A program made the position numbers and the translations under genes. A stretch of DNA of 64,000 bases, from NCBI RefSeq assembly GCF_006716675.1, contig NZ_VFPM01000002.1, forward strand, positions 1,054,001-1,118,000, given 5' to 3'. Below, in pieces: positions 16,373-28,138 of this stretch. Each line of letters starts with the position of its first letter. The first letter of the stretch is position 1. A model generated the notes under the pieces. That model was not told the origin of the DNA. It did not search any database and worked only from the letters and a program-made list of their open reading frames with translations. The DNA comes from Humibacillus xanthopallidus. Lineage in GTDB: Bacteria > Actinomycetota > Actinomycetes > Actinomycetales > Dermatophilaceae.

Positions 16373-19300
16373 GTGTACGTCAAGAGCCTCACCCTGAAGG
16401 GCTTCAAGTCCTTCGCCTCGGCGACCCACCTGCGGCTCGAGCCTGGCATCACGTGCATCGTGGGCCCCAACGGCTCCGGCAAGTCCAACGTCGTCGACGC
16501 GCTCGCGTGGGTCATGGGCGAGCAGGGCGCGAAGTCGCTGCGCGGCGGCAAGATGGAGGACGTCATCTTCGCCGGCACCGCAGGGCGTGCGCCGCTCGGC
16601 CGCGCCGAGGTCGCCCTGACGATCGACAACACCGACGGTGCGCTCCCGATCGACTACACCGAGGTGACGATCGCCCGCACGATGTTCCGCAACGGCGGCT
16701 CCGACTACTCGATCAACGGCACCCCGTGCCGCCTGCTCGACGTGCAGGAGCTGCTGAGCGACAGCGGCATCGGACGCGAGATGCACGTCATCGTCGGCCA
16801 GGGCCAGCTCGACACCGTGCTCCGAGCCACCCCGGAGGAGCGCCGCGGCTTCATCGAGGAGGCCGCGGGTGTCCTCAAGCACCGCAAGCGCAAGGAACGT
16901 GCGCTTCGCAAGCTCGAGACGATGGAGTCCAACCTCACCCGCGTGCAGGATCTCACCGGCGAGATCCGCCGCCAGCTCGGCCCGCTCGGACGGCAGGCCG
17001 AGACGGCCCGCAAGGCCGCGGTCATCCAGGCAGACGCTCGCGACGCGCGCCTGCGACTGCTCGCCGACGACCTCGTGCAGCTCACCTCGACCCTCGAGCA
17101 GGAGGTCGCCGACGAGTCCGCCCTCATCCAGCGGCGCACCGAGGTCGAGGCGGCCATGGCCGAGCTGGCTGCCCGGCTCGCCGCCCTCGAGTCAGCCGCC
17201 GAGCAGGCCCGGCCCGCGCTGACCCGCGCCCAGGACGACTACGTCGCCGTCGGCCGGCTCGTCGAGCGGCTGGCCGCGACACGCTCCCTGGCCGCCGAGC
17301 GTGTGCGCCTGCTCTCCGAGGACGACGAGCCCGAGCCCGTCGGTCAGTCCCGCGACCCCGAGCAGCTGCGGTCGCAGTCCGCCCAGGTGCGCGAGCAGGA
17401 GCAGGCCCTCGTCGCCGAGATCGCCGCCGCCAAGGCAGCCCTCGAGGAGGCCGTGCTGGCCCGCACCGCTGCCGAGCGCAGCCACGCCGAGGAGACCTCG
17501 CGGCTCGCCCGCGCCGCGCGCGCCGCCGCCGACCGCCGTGAAGGGCTGGCCAAGCTCGGCGGCCAGGTTGGCGCCAAGGCCTCGCGCATCGAGGCGCGAG
17601 AGGCCGAGATCGGTCGACTGCGGGCCACCGTGGCCCAGGGCCAGGCCCGCGCGGCCGAGGCCGAGCGTGAGTTCGCCCGGCTGGAGGCCAGCGTCGCCCA
17701 GGACGAGGAGGGCGAGGAGGGTCTCGACACCGCCTACGAGGAGGCCGCCGAGCGGCTCGACGCCGCCGAGGCGGAGCTCGCTCGCTGGAAGGAGGCCGAG
17801 GCCACGGCCGAGCGCGCCCGCACCACCGCGGCTGCCCGCGTCGAGGCCCTCGAGCTCAGCCTCCGCCGCAAGGACGGCGCCGCCGCCCTGCTCGCCGCCT
17901 CCGACGACGCCCACGAGATCCTCGGCTCCGTCGCCTCGCTCGTCACCGTCGAGGCCGGCCTCGAGAACGCTGTCGCCGCTGCGCTCGGGTCGGCAGCCGA
18001 GGCGCTGGCGGTCGGCTCGCTCGACGCAGCAGCCATCGCGCTCGACGCCCTGCGCGACGACGACTCCGGCCGGGCCAGCCTGCTCGTCGCCGAGTCGGCC
18101 ACCCCCGTCGACCCCCGCTCGTGGCCGGCCCTCCCGGACGGCGCCCGCTGGGCCCGTAAGGTCGTCGGTTGCCCGGACTCGGTGCGTCCCGCCGTCGAGC
18201 AGGTGCTCGAGAGGGTCGCGCTCGTGACCACCGATGCCGACGCCGTCCGGCTCGTGCGCTCGCACCCCGGGCTCACCGCGGTGACCCGCGCCGGCGACGT
18301 CTACGCGCCCGGTACGGTGCGGGGCGGCAGCACGTCGGCCCCGAGCCTGCTCGAGCTGCAGGCCGCACTCGAGGACGCGCAGACGCGGATGGCAGCGGCC
18401 ACCCGCGACGGCGAGCAGGCTCGCTTCCGTGCGGCCGCCGCGGAGGCGACGCGCGCCGAGCTGGCCGAGGCCGTCGAGGCGACCCTCGAGCGGCTCAACG
18501 AGAGCGACGCCCGGATGGCGGCGATCGCCGAGAGGCTCGGCTCGCTCGGGCAGGCCCTCCGCGCCGCCCGCGCCGAGGTCGAGCGCACGGAGAAGGCCAT
18601 CGCCGACGCGAGCGCCGCTCTCGAGAGCGACCAGGCCGAGCACGCCGCGCTTCTCGAGCGCCTCGAGGCCGCGAGCGGCGAGGGCGAGATCGAGGCCGAT
18701 CCCTCGACGGCCGAGCGCGACCGCCTCGACGCCCTTGCCCGTGAAGCCCGCACGACGGAGACCGAGCTGCGCCTCGGGCTGCGCACCCGTGAGGAGCGGG
18801 CCCGCGCGCTCAAGGACCGTGCCGACGCGCTCGAGCGGAGCGCCCGCCACGAGGAGCAGGCCCGCCAGCGCCTGGCCGAGAAGCAGGCCCGACGGCGCCG
18901 CGAGGCAGCCGTCGCCGAGGCCGTGCGCACCGCCTCCACCTGGGCTCACGACCTGCTGTCGCGCTCCGCGGAGGAGGCCGGTCGAGTCCGGGCGGCCGGT
19001 GAGGCCGCGCGCACCGAGCGCGACGCCGAGCTCGCCGTCGTGCGCCGCGACCTCGCGGTGCTGCAGGCCGAGCTGCGCGAGCTCACCGACTCCGTGCACC
19101 GCGACGAGGTCGCCCGCACCCAGCAGCGCCTGCGCATCGAGCAGCTCGAGACCCGGGCGGTCGAGGAGCTCGGCATCTCGCCCGACGCGCTCGTCGAGGA
19201 GTTCGGCCCCGACCGGCTCGTCCCCTTCGTGCCCGACCCCGATGCCGACCCCTCGGCCGAGCCGCCCGCCCCGGTGCCGTTCGTCCGTGAGGTGCAGGAG

Positions 19301-19957
19301 AAGCGGCTGCGGGCGGCCGAGCGCAAGCTCGGGGCCCTGGGCCGTATCAACCCCCTTGCGCTGGAGGAGTTCTCGGCTCTCGAGGAGCGGCACAAGTTCC
19401 TCACGGAGCAGCTCGAGGACCTGCGCAACAGCAAGCGCGACCTGCTCGACATCGTCAAGGAGGTCGACGAGCGCGTCGAGAAGGTCTTCGCCGAGGCCTT
19501 CGCCGACACCGCGGTGCAGTTCGAGCGCGTCTTCCAGCGGCTCTTCCCCGGGGGTGAGGGGCGCCTCGTGCTCACCGATCCCGGCAACATGCTGACGACC
19601 GGGCTCGAGGTCGAGGCCCGCCCGCCGGGCAAGAAGATCAAGCGGCTCTCGCTGCTCTCCGGTGGCGAGCGCTCGCTCGTCGCGGTGGCCCTGCTCGTCG
19701 CCATCTTCAAGGCGCGGCCGTCGCCCTTCTACATCATGGACGAGGTGGAGGCAGCCCTCGACGACGCCAACCTCGGCCGTCTCATCACCCTCTTCGAGGA
19801 GCTGCGCGACAGCTCGCAGCTCATCGTCATCACGCACCAGAAGAAGACGATGGAGATCGCCGACGCCCTCTACGGCGTCAGCATGCGCGGCGACGGCGTG
19901 ACGACGGTCGTCTCCCAGCGACTGCGCGACGTCGCCGACCAGCAGCAGCCCGCCTGA
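16373..19957 (+). CDS. smc: Chromosome segregation protein SMC
   Basis: SMC is the ATPase core of condensin, which compacts and segregates origins with ScpA and ScpB. The 1194-residue protein has Walker A GPNGSGKS at 31-38 and long Ala/Glu/Arg coiled coils. A hinge domain occupies about 500-640, the signature LLSGGERSLVAVALL begins near 1094, and Walker B PFYIMDEVEAALDD lies near 1118. Length and domain order are normal. GTG start; no scpA or scpB nearby. ftsY follows after a small membrane gene, the common smc-ftsY arrangement. Confidence 0.97.
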   Translation: MYVKSLTLKGFKSFASATHLRLEPGITCIVGPNGSGKSNVVDALAWVMGEQGAKSLRGGKMEDVIFAGTAGRAPLGRAEVALTIDNTDGALPIDYTEVTIARTMFRNGGSDYSINGTPCRLLDVQELLSDSGIGREMHVIVGQGQLDTVLRATPEERRGFIEEAAGVLKHRKRKERALRKLETMESNLTRVQDLTGEIRRQLGPLGRQAETARKAAVIQADARDARLRLLADDLVQLTSTLEQEVADESALIQRRTEVEAAMAELAARLAALESAAEQARPALTRAQDDYVAVGRLVERLAATRSLAAERVRLLSEDDEPEPVGQSRDPEQLRSQSAQVREQEQALVAEIAAAKAALEEAVLARTAAERSHAEETSRLARAARAAADRREGLAKLGGQVGAKASRIEAREAEIGRLRATVAQGQARAAEAEREFARLEASVAQDEEGEEGLDTAYEEAAERLDAAEAELARWKEAEATAERARTTAAARVEALELSLRRKDGAAALLAASDDAHEILGSVASLVTVEAGLENAVAAALGSAAEALAVGSLDAAAIALDALRDDDSGRASLLVAESATPVDPRSWPALPDGARWARKVVGCPDSVRPAVEQVLERVALVTTDADAVRLVRSHPGLTAVTRAGDVYAPGTVRGGSTSAPSLLELQAALEDAQTRMAAATRDGEQARFRAAAAEATRAELAEAVEATLERLNESDARMAAIAERLGSLGQALRAARAEVERTEKAIADASAALESDQAEHAALLERLEAASGEGEIEADPSTAERDRLDALAREARTTETELRLGLRTREERARALKDRADALERSARHEEQARQRLAEKQARRRREAAVAEAVRTASTWAHDLLSRSAEEAGRVRAAGEAARTERDAELAVVRRDLAVLQAELRELTDSVHRDEVARTQQRLRIEQLETRAVEELGISPDALVEEFGPDRLVPFVPDPDADPSAEPPAPVPFVREVQEKRLRAAERKLGALGRINPLALEEFSALEERHKFLTEQLEDLRNSKRDLLDIVKEVDERVEKVFAEAFADTAVQFERVFQRLFPGGEGRLVLTDPGNMLTTGLEVEARPPGKKIKRLSLLSGGERSLVAVALLVAIFKARPSPFYIMDEVEAALDDANLGRLITLFEELRDSSQLIVITHQKKTMEIADALYGVSMRGDGVTTVVSQRLRDVADQQQPA

Positions 19958-20070
19958 CGGCATACCCGCCCGGGTGAGAACGCCAGTGGCTGGGTGGGAC
20001 AGGGCGTGCGTGCGCGTCCGTCACGGTGGGGTGTTTGCGTCACACAGGTCACATGCGTCACTCTGTTCAC

Positions 20071-20256
20071 ATGGCTCTCCTGGTCATTGCGATGCTCGTC
20101 ATCATCGGTCTCGGTGTGGCGGTCGTCGGCGTCGTCGCGGTGCCCGCGCACCGCGATGGCCGGGACCTGCTCACCACCAAGGGGGAAGGGGTCGCTCGGT
20201 CCGCGCAGCAGCGGGCCGCGGCCCTCGGTCGACACACGCGCGCACGCACGCCGTGA
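20071..20256 (+). CDS. Small single-pass membrane protein
   Basis: A 61-residue protein starting MALLVIAMLVIIGLGVAVVG, a hydrophobic N-terminal helix, then a polar tail (PAHRDGRDLLTTKGEG). Small membrane proteins of this form often sit between smc and ftsY in actinobacteria; no function is known. ATG 20071 is chosen as the start of the hydrophobic stretch. The upstream region repeats TGCGTCAC at 20036 and 20054, possibly an operator. An in-frame extension upstream is possible but unlikely. Confidence 0.55.
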   Translation: MALLVIAMLVIIGLGVAVVGVVAVPAHRDGRDLLTTKGEGVARSAQQRAAALGRHTRARTP

Positions 20257-20385
20257 GCTCGGGCTGACCGCCTGCCCAATCCTCGACCACCGGCCAGCCC
20301 GGTGGTCGAGCCATGTCACCGCCACGCCCGGGGGCCGTATGCGGCGCGGCCGGGGACCGCGGGCCAGCGTGGTTGGATGGTCGGC

Positions 20386-21600
20386 GTGGAGAACGTGTGG
20401 ATCTACGTCATCATCGGGGTCGTCATCCTCGCGGGGGCCATCGCCTACGGCGTGAACCTGACCCGCGGGCGCGGCGGAGACACCCGCACCCTCGACCGCG
20501 AGGCGCCGAGCGCGCCCGCTCTGCCCGGGGAGGACCTCGACCGCAGGCCGGCAGGCACCGGAACGGCGGCTCCACCGGAAGCGCCACCTGCGCCGGCCGA
20601 GGTGGAGACTGCCGGCCCGCAGGCCCCGCCGGAGCCGGCGCCGACCGAGCCGGCCGCACCGACCATCGAACGCCCGGAGTCCGCGCGGGGGCGGCTCGCC
20701 CGCCTGCGCGCCCGGCTCGCCCGCTCCAACAGCGCGCTCGGCAAGGGACTGCTCGCCCTGCTGTCACGCGGCAAGCTCGACGAGGAGGCCTGGGAGGAGG
20801 TCGAGGACACCCTCATCGCCTCCGACCTCGGCGTCGAGGCGACGACCGAGCTCGTCGACTCGCTGCGCGTGCGTGTCAAGGTCGACGGCACGACCGACGA
20901 GGCGACCGTGCGCGAGTGGCTGCGCGAGGACCTGCTGACGCTCGTCCAGCCCGACATGGACCGCCGCATCGCCAGTAGCCGGGTCGGTGACCGTCCTGCC
21001 GTCGTGCTCGTCGTCGGAGTCAACGGCACAGGCAAGACGACGACCGTCGGCAAGCTCGCCCGCGTGCTCGTCGCCGAGGACCGTGAGGTCCTGCTCGGCG
21101 CGGCCGACACCTTCCGCGCGGCAGCGGCCGACCAGCTCGAGACGTGGGGCGCCCGCGTCGGTGTCGCGACGGTGCGTTCCGACAAGGACGGCGCCGACCC
21201 GGCGGCGGTGGCCTTCGACGCTGTCAAGGCGGGCATCGAGGAGGAGGTCGACGTCGTCATCATCGACACGGCCGGCCGCCTCCACAACAAGGTCGACCTC
21301 ATGAACGAGCTCGGCAAGGTCAAGCGCGTCATCGAGAAGCAGAGCCCGATCGACGAGGTGCTGCTCGTCCTCGACGCGACGACGGGCCAGAACGGCCTGC
21401 AGCAGGCGAAGGTCTTCGCCCAGGCCGTCGACGTCACCGGCATCGTGCTCACCAAGCTCGATGGCACCGCCAAGGGCGGCATCGTCGTGGCGGTCCAGCG
21501 TCAGCTCGGCGTGCCGGTCAAGCTCGTCGGCCTCGGCGAGGGGCCCGACGACCTCGCTCCCTTCGACCCCGAGGCCTTCGTCGACGCGATCATCGCCTGA
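20386..21600 (+). CDS. ftsY: Signal recognition particle receptor FtsY
   Basis: FtsY is the SRP receptor GTPase that docks ribosome-SRP complexes at the membrane. The 404-residue protein has an N-terminal membrane helix (VWIYVIIGVVILAGAIAYGV), then a Pro/Ala/Glu-rich linker. The NG domain follows, with G1 GVNGTGKTTT from residue 211, AADTFRAAAADQL, DTAGR and TKLDGTAKGG. GTG 20386 is preferred because TTGGAT lies 7 nt upstream; ATG 20377 is the alternative. Its partner ffh is at 26194. Confidence 0.96.
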   Translation: MENVWIYVIIGVVILAGAIAYGVNLTRGRGGDTRTLDREAPSAPALPGEDLDRRPAGTGTAAPPEAPPAPAEVETAGPQAPPEPAPTEPAAPTIERPESARGRLARLRARLARSNSALGKGLLALLSRGKLDEEAWEEVEDTLIASDLGVEATTELVDSLRVRVKVDGTTDEATVREWLREDLLTLVQPDMDRRIASSRVGDRPAVVLVVGVNGTGKTTTVGKLARVLVAEDREVLLGAADTFRAAAADQLETWGARVGVATVRSDKDGADPAAVAFDAVKAGIEEEVDVVIIDTAGRLHNKVDLMNELGKVKRVIEKQSPIDEVLLVLDATTGQNGLQQAKVFAQAVDVTGIVLTKLDGTAKGGIVVAVQRQLGVPVKLVGLGEGPDDLAPFDPEAFVDAIIA

Positions 21601-21669
21601 CCGAGCCCCTTGGCGGAGCCCCCTGACGGGGCCCTGACGGAGCCTGCTCGGGGCTCACAGCGGACGTCC

Positions 21670-21720
21670 AGCGGGCGCCCAGTCGGCCCCGCGGCCGGCC
21701 GGGCGCCCGCTGTCGCTTTT
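21670..21720 (+). terminator. Rho-independent terminator after ftsY
   Basis: Perfect 11-bp arms AGCGGGCGCCC (21670-21680) and GGGCGCCCGCT (21701-21711), with further GC pairing in the loop, followed by a CTTTT run ending at 21720. A canonical stem-loop plus T-tract. Confidence 0.85.
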
Positions 21721-21746
21721 CCAGCATCTGGACGCGCTCCGTGCGC

Positions 21747-21815
21747 GAAACCATCCGCTTACACCACCCCGGCGTTGTTAGCACGCCCGTAACAATCGAT
21801 GCGTTCCGGCGAAAC
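21747..21815 (+). promoter_or_regulatory. GlnR-like half-sites upstream of amt
   Basis: GAAAC (21747-21751), then 6 nt, then CTTAC (21758-21762); and GTAAC (21789-21793), then 17 nt, then GAAAC (21811-21815). The 6-nt and 17-nt (6+5+6) spacings match the alternating GTNAC/GAAAC half-site register of actinobacterial GlnR boxes, although not every position is canonical. GlnR control of amt-glnB-glnD is known in other actinobacteria; here it is inferred. Confidence 0.45.
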
Positions 21816-21837
21816 GGCGCCTCACGACACTCTCCGC

Positions 21838-23588
<1,751 letters not shown>

Positions 23589-23646
23589 GCACCGACGCAC
23601 TGCTCGACACAAAGAACAGCTACCTAGGGGACGGCGAGAATCTGAC

Positions 23647-26007
23647 ATGACGGATGTGACCTCACGACGTCTGGACCTCGCCGGCACCCGAACCTTCGCG
23701 ACGCCCGGCGCGGGCCAGACCCGCCGCCGGGCGCTCGCGGAGTTCGGGTTCGGGTGGCTCCAGGAGCTGTGGCGCGAGGCCTGCGCCGGGCGGCGCCACG
23801 AGGGTGTCGCCCTCGCCGCGGTGGGGTCGCTCGCCCGCGGCGACGGCGGCCCTCTCAGCGACTACGACCTCGTGCTCGTGCACCACCCGCGAGGCCTGTC
23901 CGGCAAGGAGGTCGGTGCCTTCGCCGACAAGCTCTGGTATCCCATCTGGGATGCCGGGGTCCGGCTCGACCACAGCGTTCGCACCGTCGCCGACTGTCGC
24001 GCCGTCGCCTCCGACGACCTCTCGGCAGCGGTCGGCCTGCTCGACCTCACCCACGTGGCCGGTGACGCCGACGTCGTCAACGCGGCCCGCTCCACGGTGG
24101 CGCACGACTGGCGGGCCAACGCCCGCACCCGCCTCGGCGAGATGCACGAGTCCGTCGTGCAGCGGCACGCCCGACAGGGCGACCTCGCTCACCTCATCGA
24201 GCCCGACCTCAAGGAGGCCCACGGCGGCCTGCGCGACATGTCGGTCCTGCGGGCCCTCACGGCCGCCTGGCTCACTGACCGCCCCCACGGCGACGTCGAC
24301 GAGGCCTACGAGCGCATCCTCGACGTGCGCGACGCGATCCACGTCGTCACCGGCCGCGGCCGTGACCGGCTGACGCGTGACGACCAGGACGCCTGCGCCG
24401 CGCTGCTCGGCTACACCGACTCCGACGACCTGCTGACCGACCTGTCCACCTCGGCCCGCACGATCGCGTATGCCGTCGACAGCACCGTCCGTCGCGCCAT
24501 GCAGTCCCAGCGCGCCCGCACCCTGCGGGTCGGTCCGCGCCGACCACAGCTCGCGCCGCTCGGCTACGGCCTCTACCGTCACGACGGCGAGGCCGTGCTC
24601 GGCCCGTCGGCCGACCTCTCGTCCGACCCGATCATCCCGCTGCGCGCCGCGGTCGTGGCGGCACGCGGCGGCATACCGCTCTCACCGACGACCCTGAAGA
24701 ACCTCGCAGCCCAGTCGCCGGCGCTGCCCGAGCCGTGGCCCGAGGTGGCACGCAACCTCTTCGCCGACCTGCTGGCGGCTGGGCCCGGCCTCGTCACGGT
24801 CTGGGAGGGCCTCGACCTCGCGGGTGTCGTGGAGCGGTGGATCCCGGAGTGGTCCGCCGTGCGCAGCCGGCCCCAGCGCAACGCCGTGCACCGTCACACC
24901 GTCGACCGCCACCTCATCGAGACCGTCGTCGCCGCGAGCGGCATGGTGCGTGACGTCTCGAGACCCGACCTGCTCATGCTCGCCTCCGTCCTGCACGACA
25001 TCGGCAAGGTGCCCGGCTCGCGCGACCACGCGGTGACCGGCGCCGAGATCGCCGACGGCGTGCTGCGCCGCATGGGGGTGTCCGAGGGCGACCGCACCAT
25101 CATCGTGCGGCTCGTGCGCGAGCACCTCACCCTCGTCGACCTGGCCACGCGCCGCGACCCCGAGGACCCGGCGACCATCGCCGCGCTGTCCGAGGCCGTC
25201 GACGGCTCGGTGCAGACGCTCGACCTCCTGCGCGCCCTCACCGAGGCGGACGCGTCAGCTGCCGGCCCGAAGGCCTGGAGCGACTGGCGAGCCGGTCTCG
25301 TCTCGCGTCTCTACACGGCCTGCCGGGCGGCCCTCATCGCCCAGACCGAAGGAGAGGGGGCTCTCGTCGTGGAACCGATCGAGACCCTGCCGCTCTCCGA
25401 GGAGGCCCTCGACCGGGTCGCCTCCGGGGAGCCCTACGTCACCGTGTCATCGCTCGGTGGCGCCCACCGCATCGACATCATCGCCCGCGACCGCGCCGGA
25501 CTCTTCGCCGACACCGCGGGCCTGCTCGCTGCGCACGGCTTCATCGTGCGCTCGGCCATCGTCCGCACCGTCGACGGGCTCGCGGTCAACGAGTGGTGGG
25601 TCGACTCGCCGGGAGGCGAGACGCCACTGCCGGAGATCATCTCCCGCGACCTGTCCCGGGTGGCCGCAGGCGACCGCTCACCCCTGGGCAAGCTCCAGCG
25701 GCGCAAGTCCGGCGGCGTGCGCAGCCCCGGCTCGGGCTCGGTCGACTCCGCTCGCGCCATGGTCATCAGCAGCGCCTCCGACACCGCGACCGTCATCGAG
25801 GTGCGCGCCACCGACCGTCCCGGGCTGCTCCAGGACATCGGCATCACGCTCGCCCGCGCCGCGTTGTCGGTGCGCTCGGCGCACATCGCGACGTATGCCG
25901 GCCAGACCCTCGACACGTTCTACGTGACGGAGTTCGGTGGCGGGCAGCTCGCCCCGGCCCGGGCCGCCCAGGCCGTCGCGATGATCATCGACACCTGCGA
26001 CGGCTGA
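23647..26007 (+). CDS. glnD: PII nucleotidyltransferase / nucleotidyl-removing enzyme GlnD
   Basis: GlnD modifies PII at Tyr51 in response to glutamine (adenylylation in studied actinobacteria) and reverses it. The 786-residue protein has the nucleotidyltransferase motif GSLARGDGG at residues 60-68 with SDYD at 71-74. It also has an HD domain with HDIGK at 450-454 and two C-terminal ACT domains from about 599 and 710 that sense glutamine. Third gene of the amt operon, 58 bp after glnB. ATG 23647 begins the gene; GGGGAC upstream is a weak ribosome-binding site. Confidence 0.95.
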   Translation: MTDVTSRRLDLAGTRTFATPGAGQTRRRALAEFGFGWLQELWREACAGRRHEGVALAAVGSLARGDGGPLSDYDLVLVHHPRGLSGKEVGAFADKLWYPIWDAGVRLDHSVRTVADCRAVASDDLSAAVGLLDLTHVAGDADVVNAARSTVAHDWRANARTRLGEMHESVVQRHARQGDLAHLIEPDLKEAHGGLRDMSVLRALTAAWLTDRPHGDVDEAYERILDVRDAIHVVTGRGRDRLTRDDQDACAALLGYTDSDDLLTDLSTSARTIAYAVDSTVRRAMQSQRARTLRVGPRRPQLAPLGYGLYRHDGEAVLGPSADLSSDPIIPLRAAVVAARGGIPLSPTTLKNLAAQSPALPEPWPEVARNLFADLLAAGPGLVTVWEGLDLAGVVERWIPEWSAVRSRPQRNAVHRHTVDRHLIETVVAASGMVRDVSRPDLLMLASVLHDIGKVPGSRDHAVTGAEIADGVLRRMGVSEGDRTIIVRLVREHLTLVDLATRRDPEDPATIAALSEAVDGSVQTLDLLRALTEADASAAGPKAWSDWRAGLVSRLYTACRAALIAQTEGEGALVVEPIETLPLSEEALDRVASGEPYVTVSSLGGAHRIDIIARDRAGLFADTAGLLAAHGFIVRSAIVRTVDGLAVNEWWVDSPGGETPLPEIISRDLSRVAAGDRSPLGKLQRRKSGGVRSPGSGSVDSARAMVISSASDTATVIEVRATDRPGLLQDIGITLARAALSVRSAHIATYAGQTLDTFYVTEFGGGQLAPARAAQAVAMIIDTCDG

Positions 26008-26181
26008 GTCCCGCCCGCCCTCCCCATCCCGACCTCCGACCTTCCCGGAGTTCCCCGGTCGATGCATCTTCGCGGGCCCGGGCACGCGCTGGTACGTCGA
26101 CCGGGAGCGGGAGGCGGCCGGACGGCATACGGCATCGGGTCCGAGGAGTGCGCCCGAGTCGGAGCAGGGCGCGGGAGCGGA

Positions 26182-26187
26182 TAGCCT
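26182..26187 (+). promoter_or_regulatory. Leaderless -10 before ffh
   Basis: TAGCCT ends 6 nt before the GTG of ffh; no Shine-Dalgarno sequence is visible. Confidence 0.5.
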
Positions 26188-26193
26188 TGCCGG

Positions 26194-27828
26194 GTGTTTG
26201 CATCCCTGTCTGACCGGCTGACCGCCACCTTCAAGAACCTCCGCGGCAAGGGCCGCCTCTCGGAGTCCGACGTCAACTCGACGGTCCGTGACATCCGGCT
26301 GGCGCTGCTCGACGCGGACGTCGCGCTGCCCGTCGTCAAGCGGTTCACCGGGAGGGTGCGCGAGCGGGCCCTCGGCGCAGAGGTGAGCCAGGCGCTCAAC
26401 CCTGCCCAGCAGGTCGTCAAGATCGTGCAGGAGGAGCTCGTCGCGATCCTCGGCGGGCAGACCCGCCAGCTCTCGATGGCGAAGCAGCCCCCGACCGTCA
26501 TCATGCTCGCGGGCCTGCAGGGCTCGGGCAAGACGACCTTCGCGGGCAAGCTCGGCAAGTGGCTCAAGGACCAGGGGCACACGCCGCTTCTCGTCGCCGC
26601 CGACCTCCAGCGCCCCAACGCCGTCACTCAGCTCGAAGTCACCGGTGAGCGGGCCGGGGTGCCCGTCTTCGCGCCCGAGCGCGGCAACATGGGCGGCCAC
26701 GACGCAGTGCTCGACTCCGGTGAGGGCACCCGGTCCTTCGGTGACCCGGTCGCCGTGTCGCGGATGGGCATCGAGCAGGCGCGTGCGAAGCAGTACGACG
26801 TCGTCATCGTCGACACCGCGGGCCGACTCGCCGTCGACGAGAACCTCATGCAGCAGGCTGCCGACATCCGTGCGGCGATCCGTCCCGACGAGGTGCTCTT
26901 CGTCATCGACGCGATGATCGGCCAGGCTGCCGTCGAGACCGCTCAGGCCTTCCACGCCGGCCTGGCGTTCACCGGTGTCGTGCTCTCGAAGCTCGACGGT
27001 GACGCCCGCGGTGGTGCCGCGCTCTCGGTCGCCGAGATCACGGGCGAGCCGATCATGTTCGCCTCGACGGGTGAGAAGGTCACCGACATCGAGGTGTTCC
27101 ACCCCGACCGGATGGCCAGCCGCATCCTCGACATGGGTGACGTGCTGACGCTCATCGAGCAGGCCGAGAAGGCGTTCGACAAGCGCCAGGCCGATGAGAT
27201 GGCGCGCAAGTTCATGGCCGAGGAGGACTTCACCTTCGAGGACTTCCTCCAGCAGATGAACGCCATAAAGAAGATGGGCTCGCTGAAGTCCATGCTCAAG
27301 ATGATGCCGGGCATGCAGGGCATGCGTGATCAGCTCGACGCCTTCGACGACCGCGAGTTCGACCGGGTCGAGGCGATGGTCCGATCGATGACCCCCTTCG
27401 AGCGCACCCACCCCAAGCAGATCAACGGCTCGCGCCGCGCCCGCATCGCCAAGGGCTCCGGCGTCACGGTGACCGAGGTCAACCAGCTGCTCGTCCGCTT
27501 CGGCGATGCGCAGAAGATGATGAAGTCGATGGCCCGGGGCGGCGGCGGTGGCCTGCCCGGCATGCCCGGGATCCCCGGCACCGGCAAGCGTGGTCGTCCC
27601 CAGCAGCCGCAGCGCAAGAAGAGCAAGAGCGGCAACCCGGCCAAGCGTGCGGCCGAGGAGCGAGCCGCGGCCGACAAGGCAGCGGCCGGTCGGTCCGCTG
27701 CAGCGGCGAGTGCGTTCGGCGTGCCTGGCGCCGGAGCCGATGGTGCCGGTCAGGCCGGCGACCCGGCGGCGGGCTTCGACCCCAACAACCTGCCGAAGGG
27801 CTTCGAGAAGTTCCTCGGCGGCCGCTGA
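26194..27828 (+). CDS. ffh: Signal recognition particle protein Ffh (SRP54)
   Basis: Ffh binds 4.5S RNA and signal sequences of nascent membrane proteins. The 544-residue protein has the helical N domain, G1 GLQGSGKTT from about residue 107, DLQRPNAVTQL, DTAGR and SKLDGDARGGAAL. An Met-rich M domain follows (MKSMARGGGGGLPGMPG). The G domain contains the actinobacterial-type extension (ERGNMGGHDAVLDSGEG). The Lys/Ala/Gly-rich C-terminal tail is longer than in E. coli. The GTG start is supported by a -10 6 nt upstream. Confidence 0.96.
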   Translation: MFASLSDRLTATFKNLRGKGRLSESDVNSTVRDIRLALLDADVALPVVKRFTGRVRERALGAEVSQALNPAQQVVKIVQEELVAILGGQTRQLSMAKQPPTVIMLAGLQGSGKTTFAGKLGKWLKDQGHTPLLVAADLQRPNAVTQLEVTGERAGVPVFAPERGNMGGHDAVLDSGEGTRSFGDPVAVSRMGIEQARAKQYDVVIVDTAGRLAVDENLMQQAADIRAAIRPDEVLFVIDAMIGQAAVETAQAFHAGLAFTGVVLSKLDGDARGGAALSVAEITGEPIMFASTGEKVTDIEVFHPDRMASRILDMGDVLTLIEQAEKAFDKRQADEMARKFMAEEDFTFEDFLQQMNAIKKMGSLKSMLKMMPGMQGMRDQLDAFDDREFDRVEAMVRSMTPFERTHPKQINGSRRARIAKGSGVTVTEVNQLLVRFGDAQKMMKSMARGGGGGLPGMPGIPGTGKRGRPQQPQRKKSKSGNPAKRAAEERAAADKAAAGRSAAAASAFGVPGAGADGAGQAGDPAAGFDPNNLPKGFEKFLGGR

Positions 27829-28138
27829 CTCCAGACGCGCAGCGCCGGACGTGCCGCCATGACAACCTCAACTGCAGACTGAGTCGCAGACTGATCGCCT
27901 CGGGCCGTCAACCTGCGGATCAGTCTGCATCTGGTGTTGTCATGGCGGCACCGATCGCAGACTGATCTGCAGACTGATTCTCTGACCAGATCAGTCTGCA
28001 GATCAGTCTGCGTAGACGGCCGTGAGGGGCTGGCCTCCTCGACGGCATCGTCCACACCTGCCCCAGCGTCGGACGCGTCATCCGCAGGTCCCACCGCCGT
28101 CGCTCAGGTGAGGCCGAGTCGGGCAGACGCTGCGGCCT
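27829..28138. repeat. Gene-free hairpin cluster upstream of the AbiEi-like gene
   Basis: No gene here. Two nested palindromes fill the left half. The first has perfect 16-bp arms GTGCCGCCATGACAAC (27851-27866) and its complement (27936-27951), and encloses copies of the CGCAGACTGAT unit. The second has perfect 23-bp arms at 27956-27978 and 27990-28012 with an 11-nt loop, each arm being two copies of the unit. Neither is followed by a T-tract. The same 12-bp unit (ATCAGTCTGCRG) recurs after the gene at 29107-29224. Confidence 0.85.
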
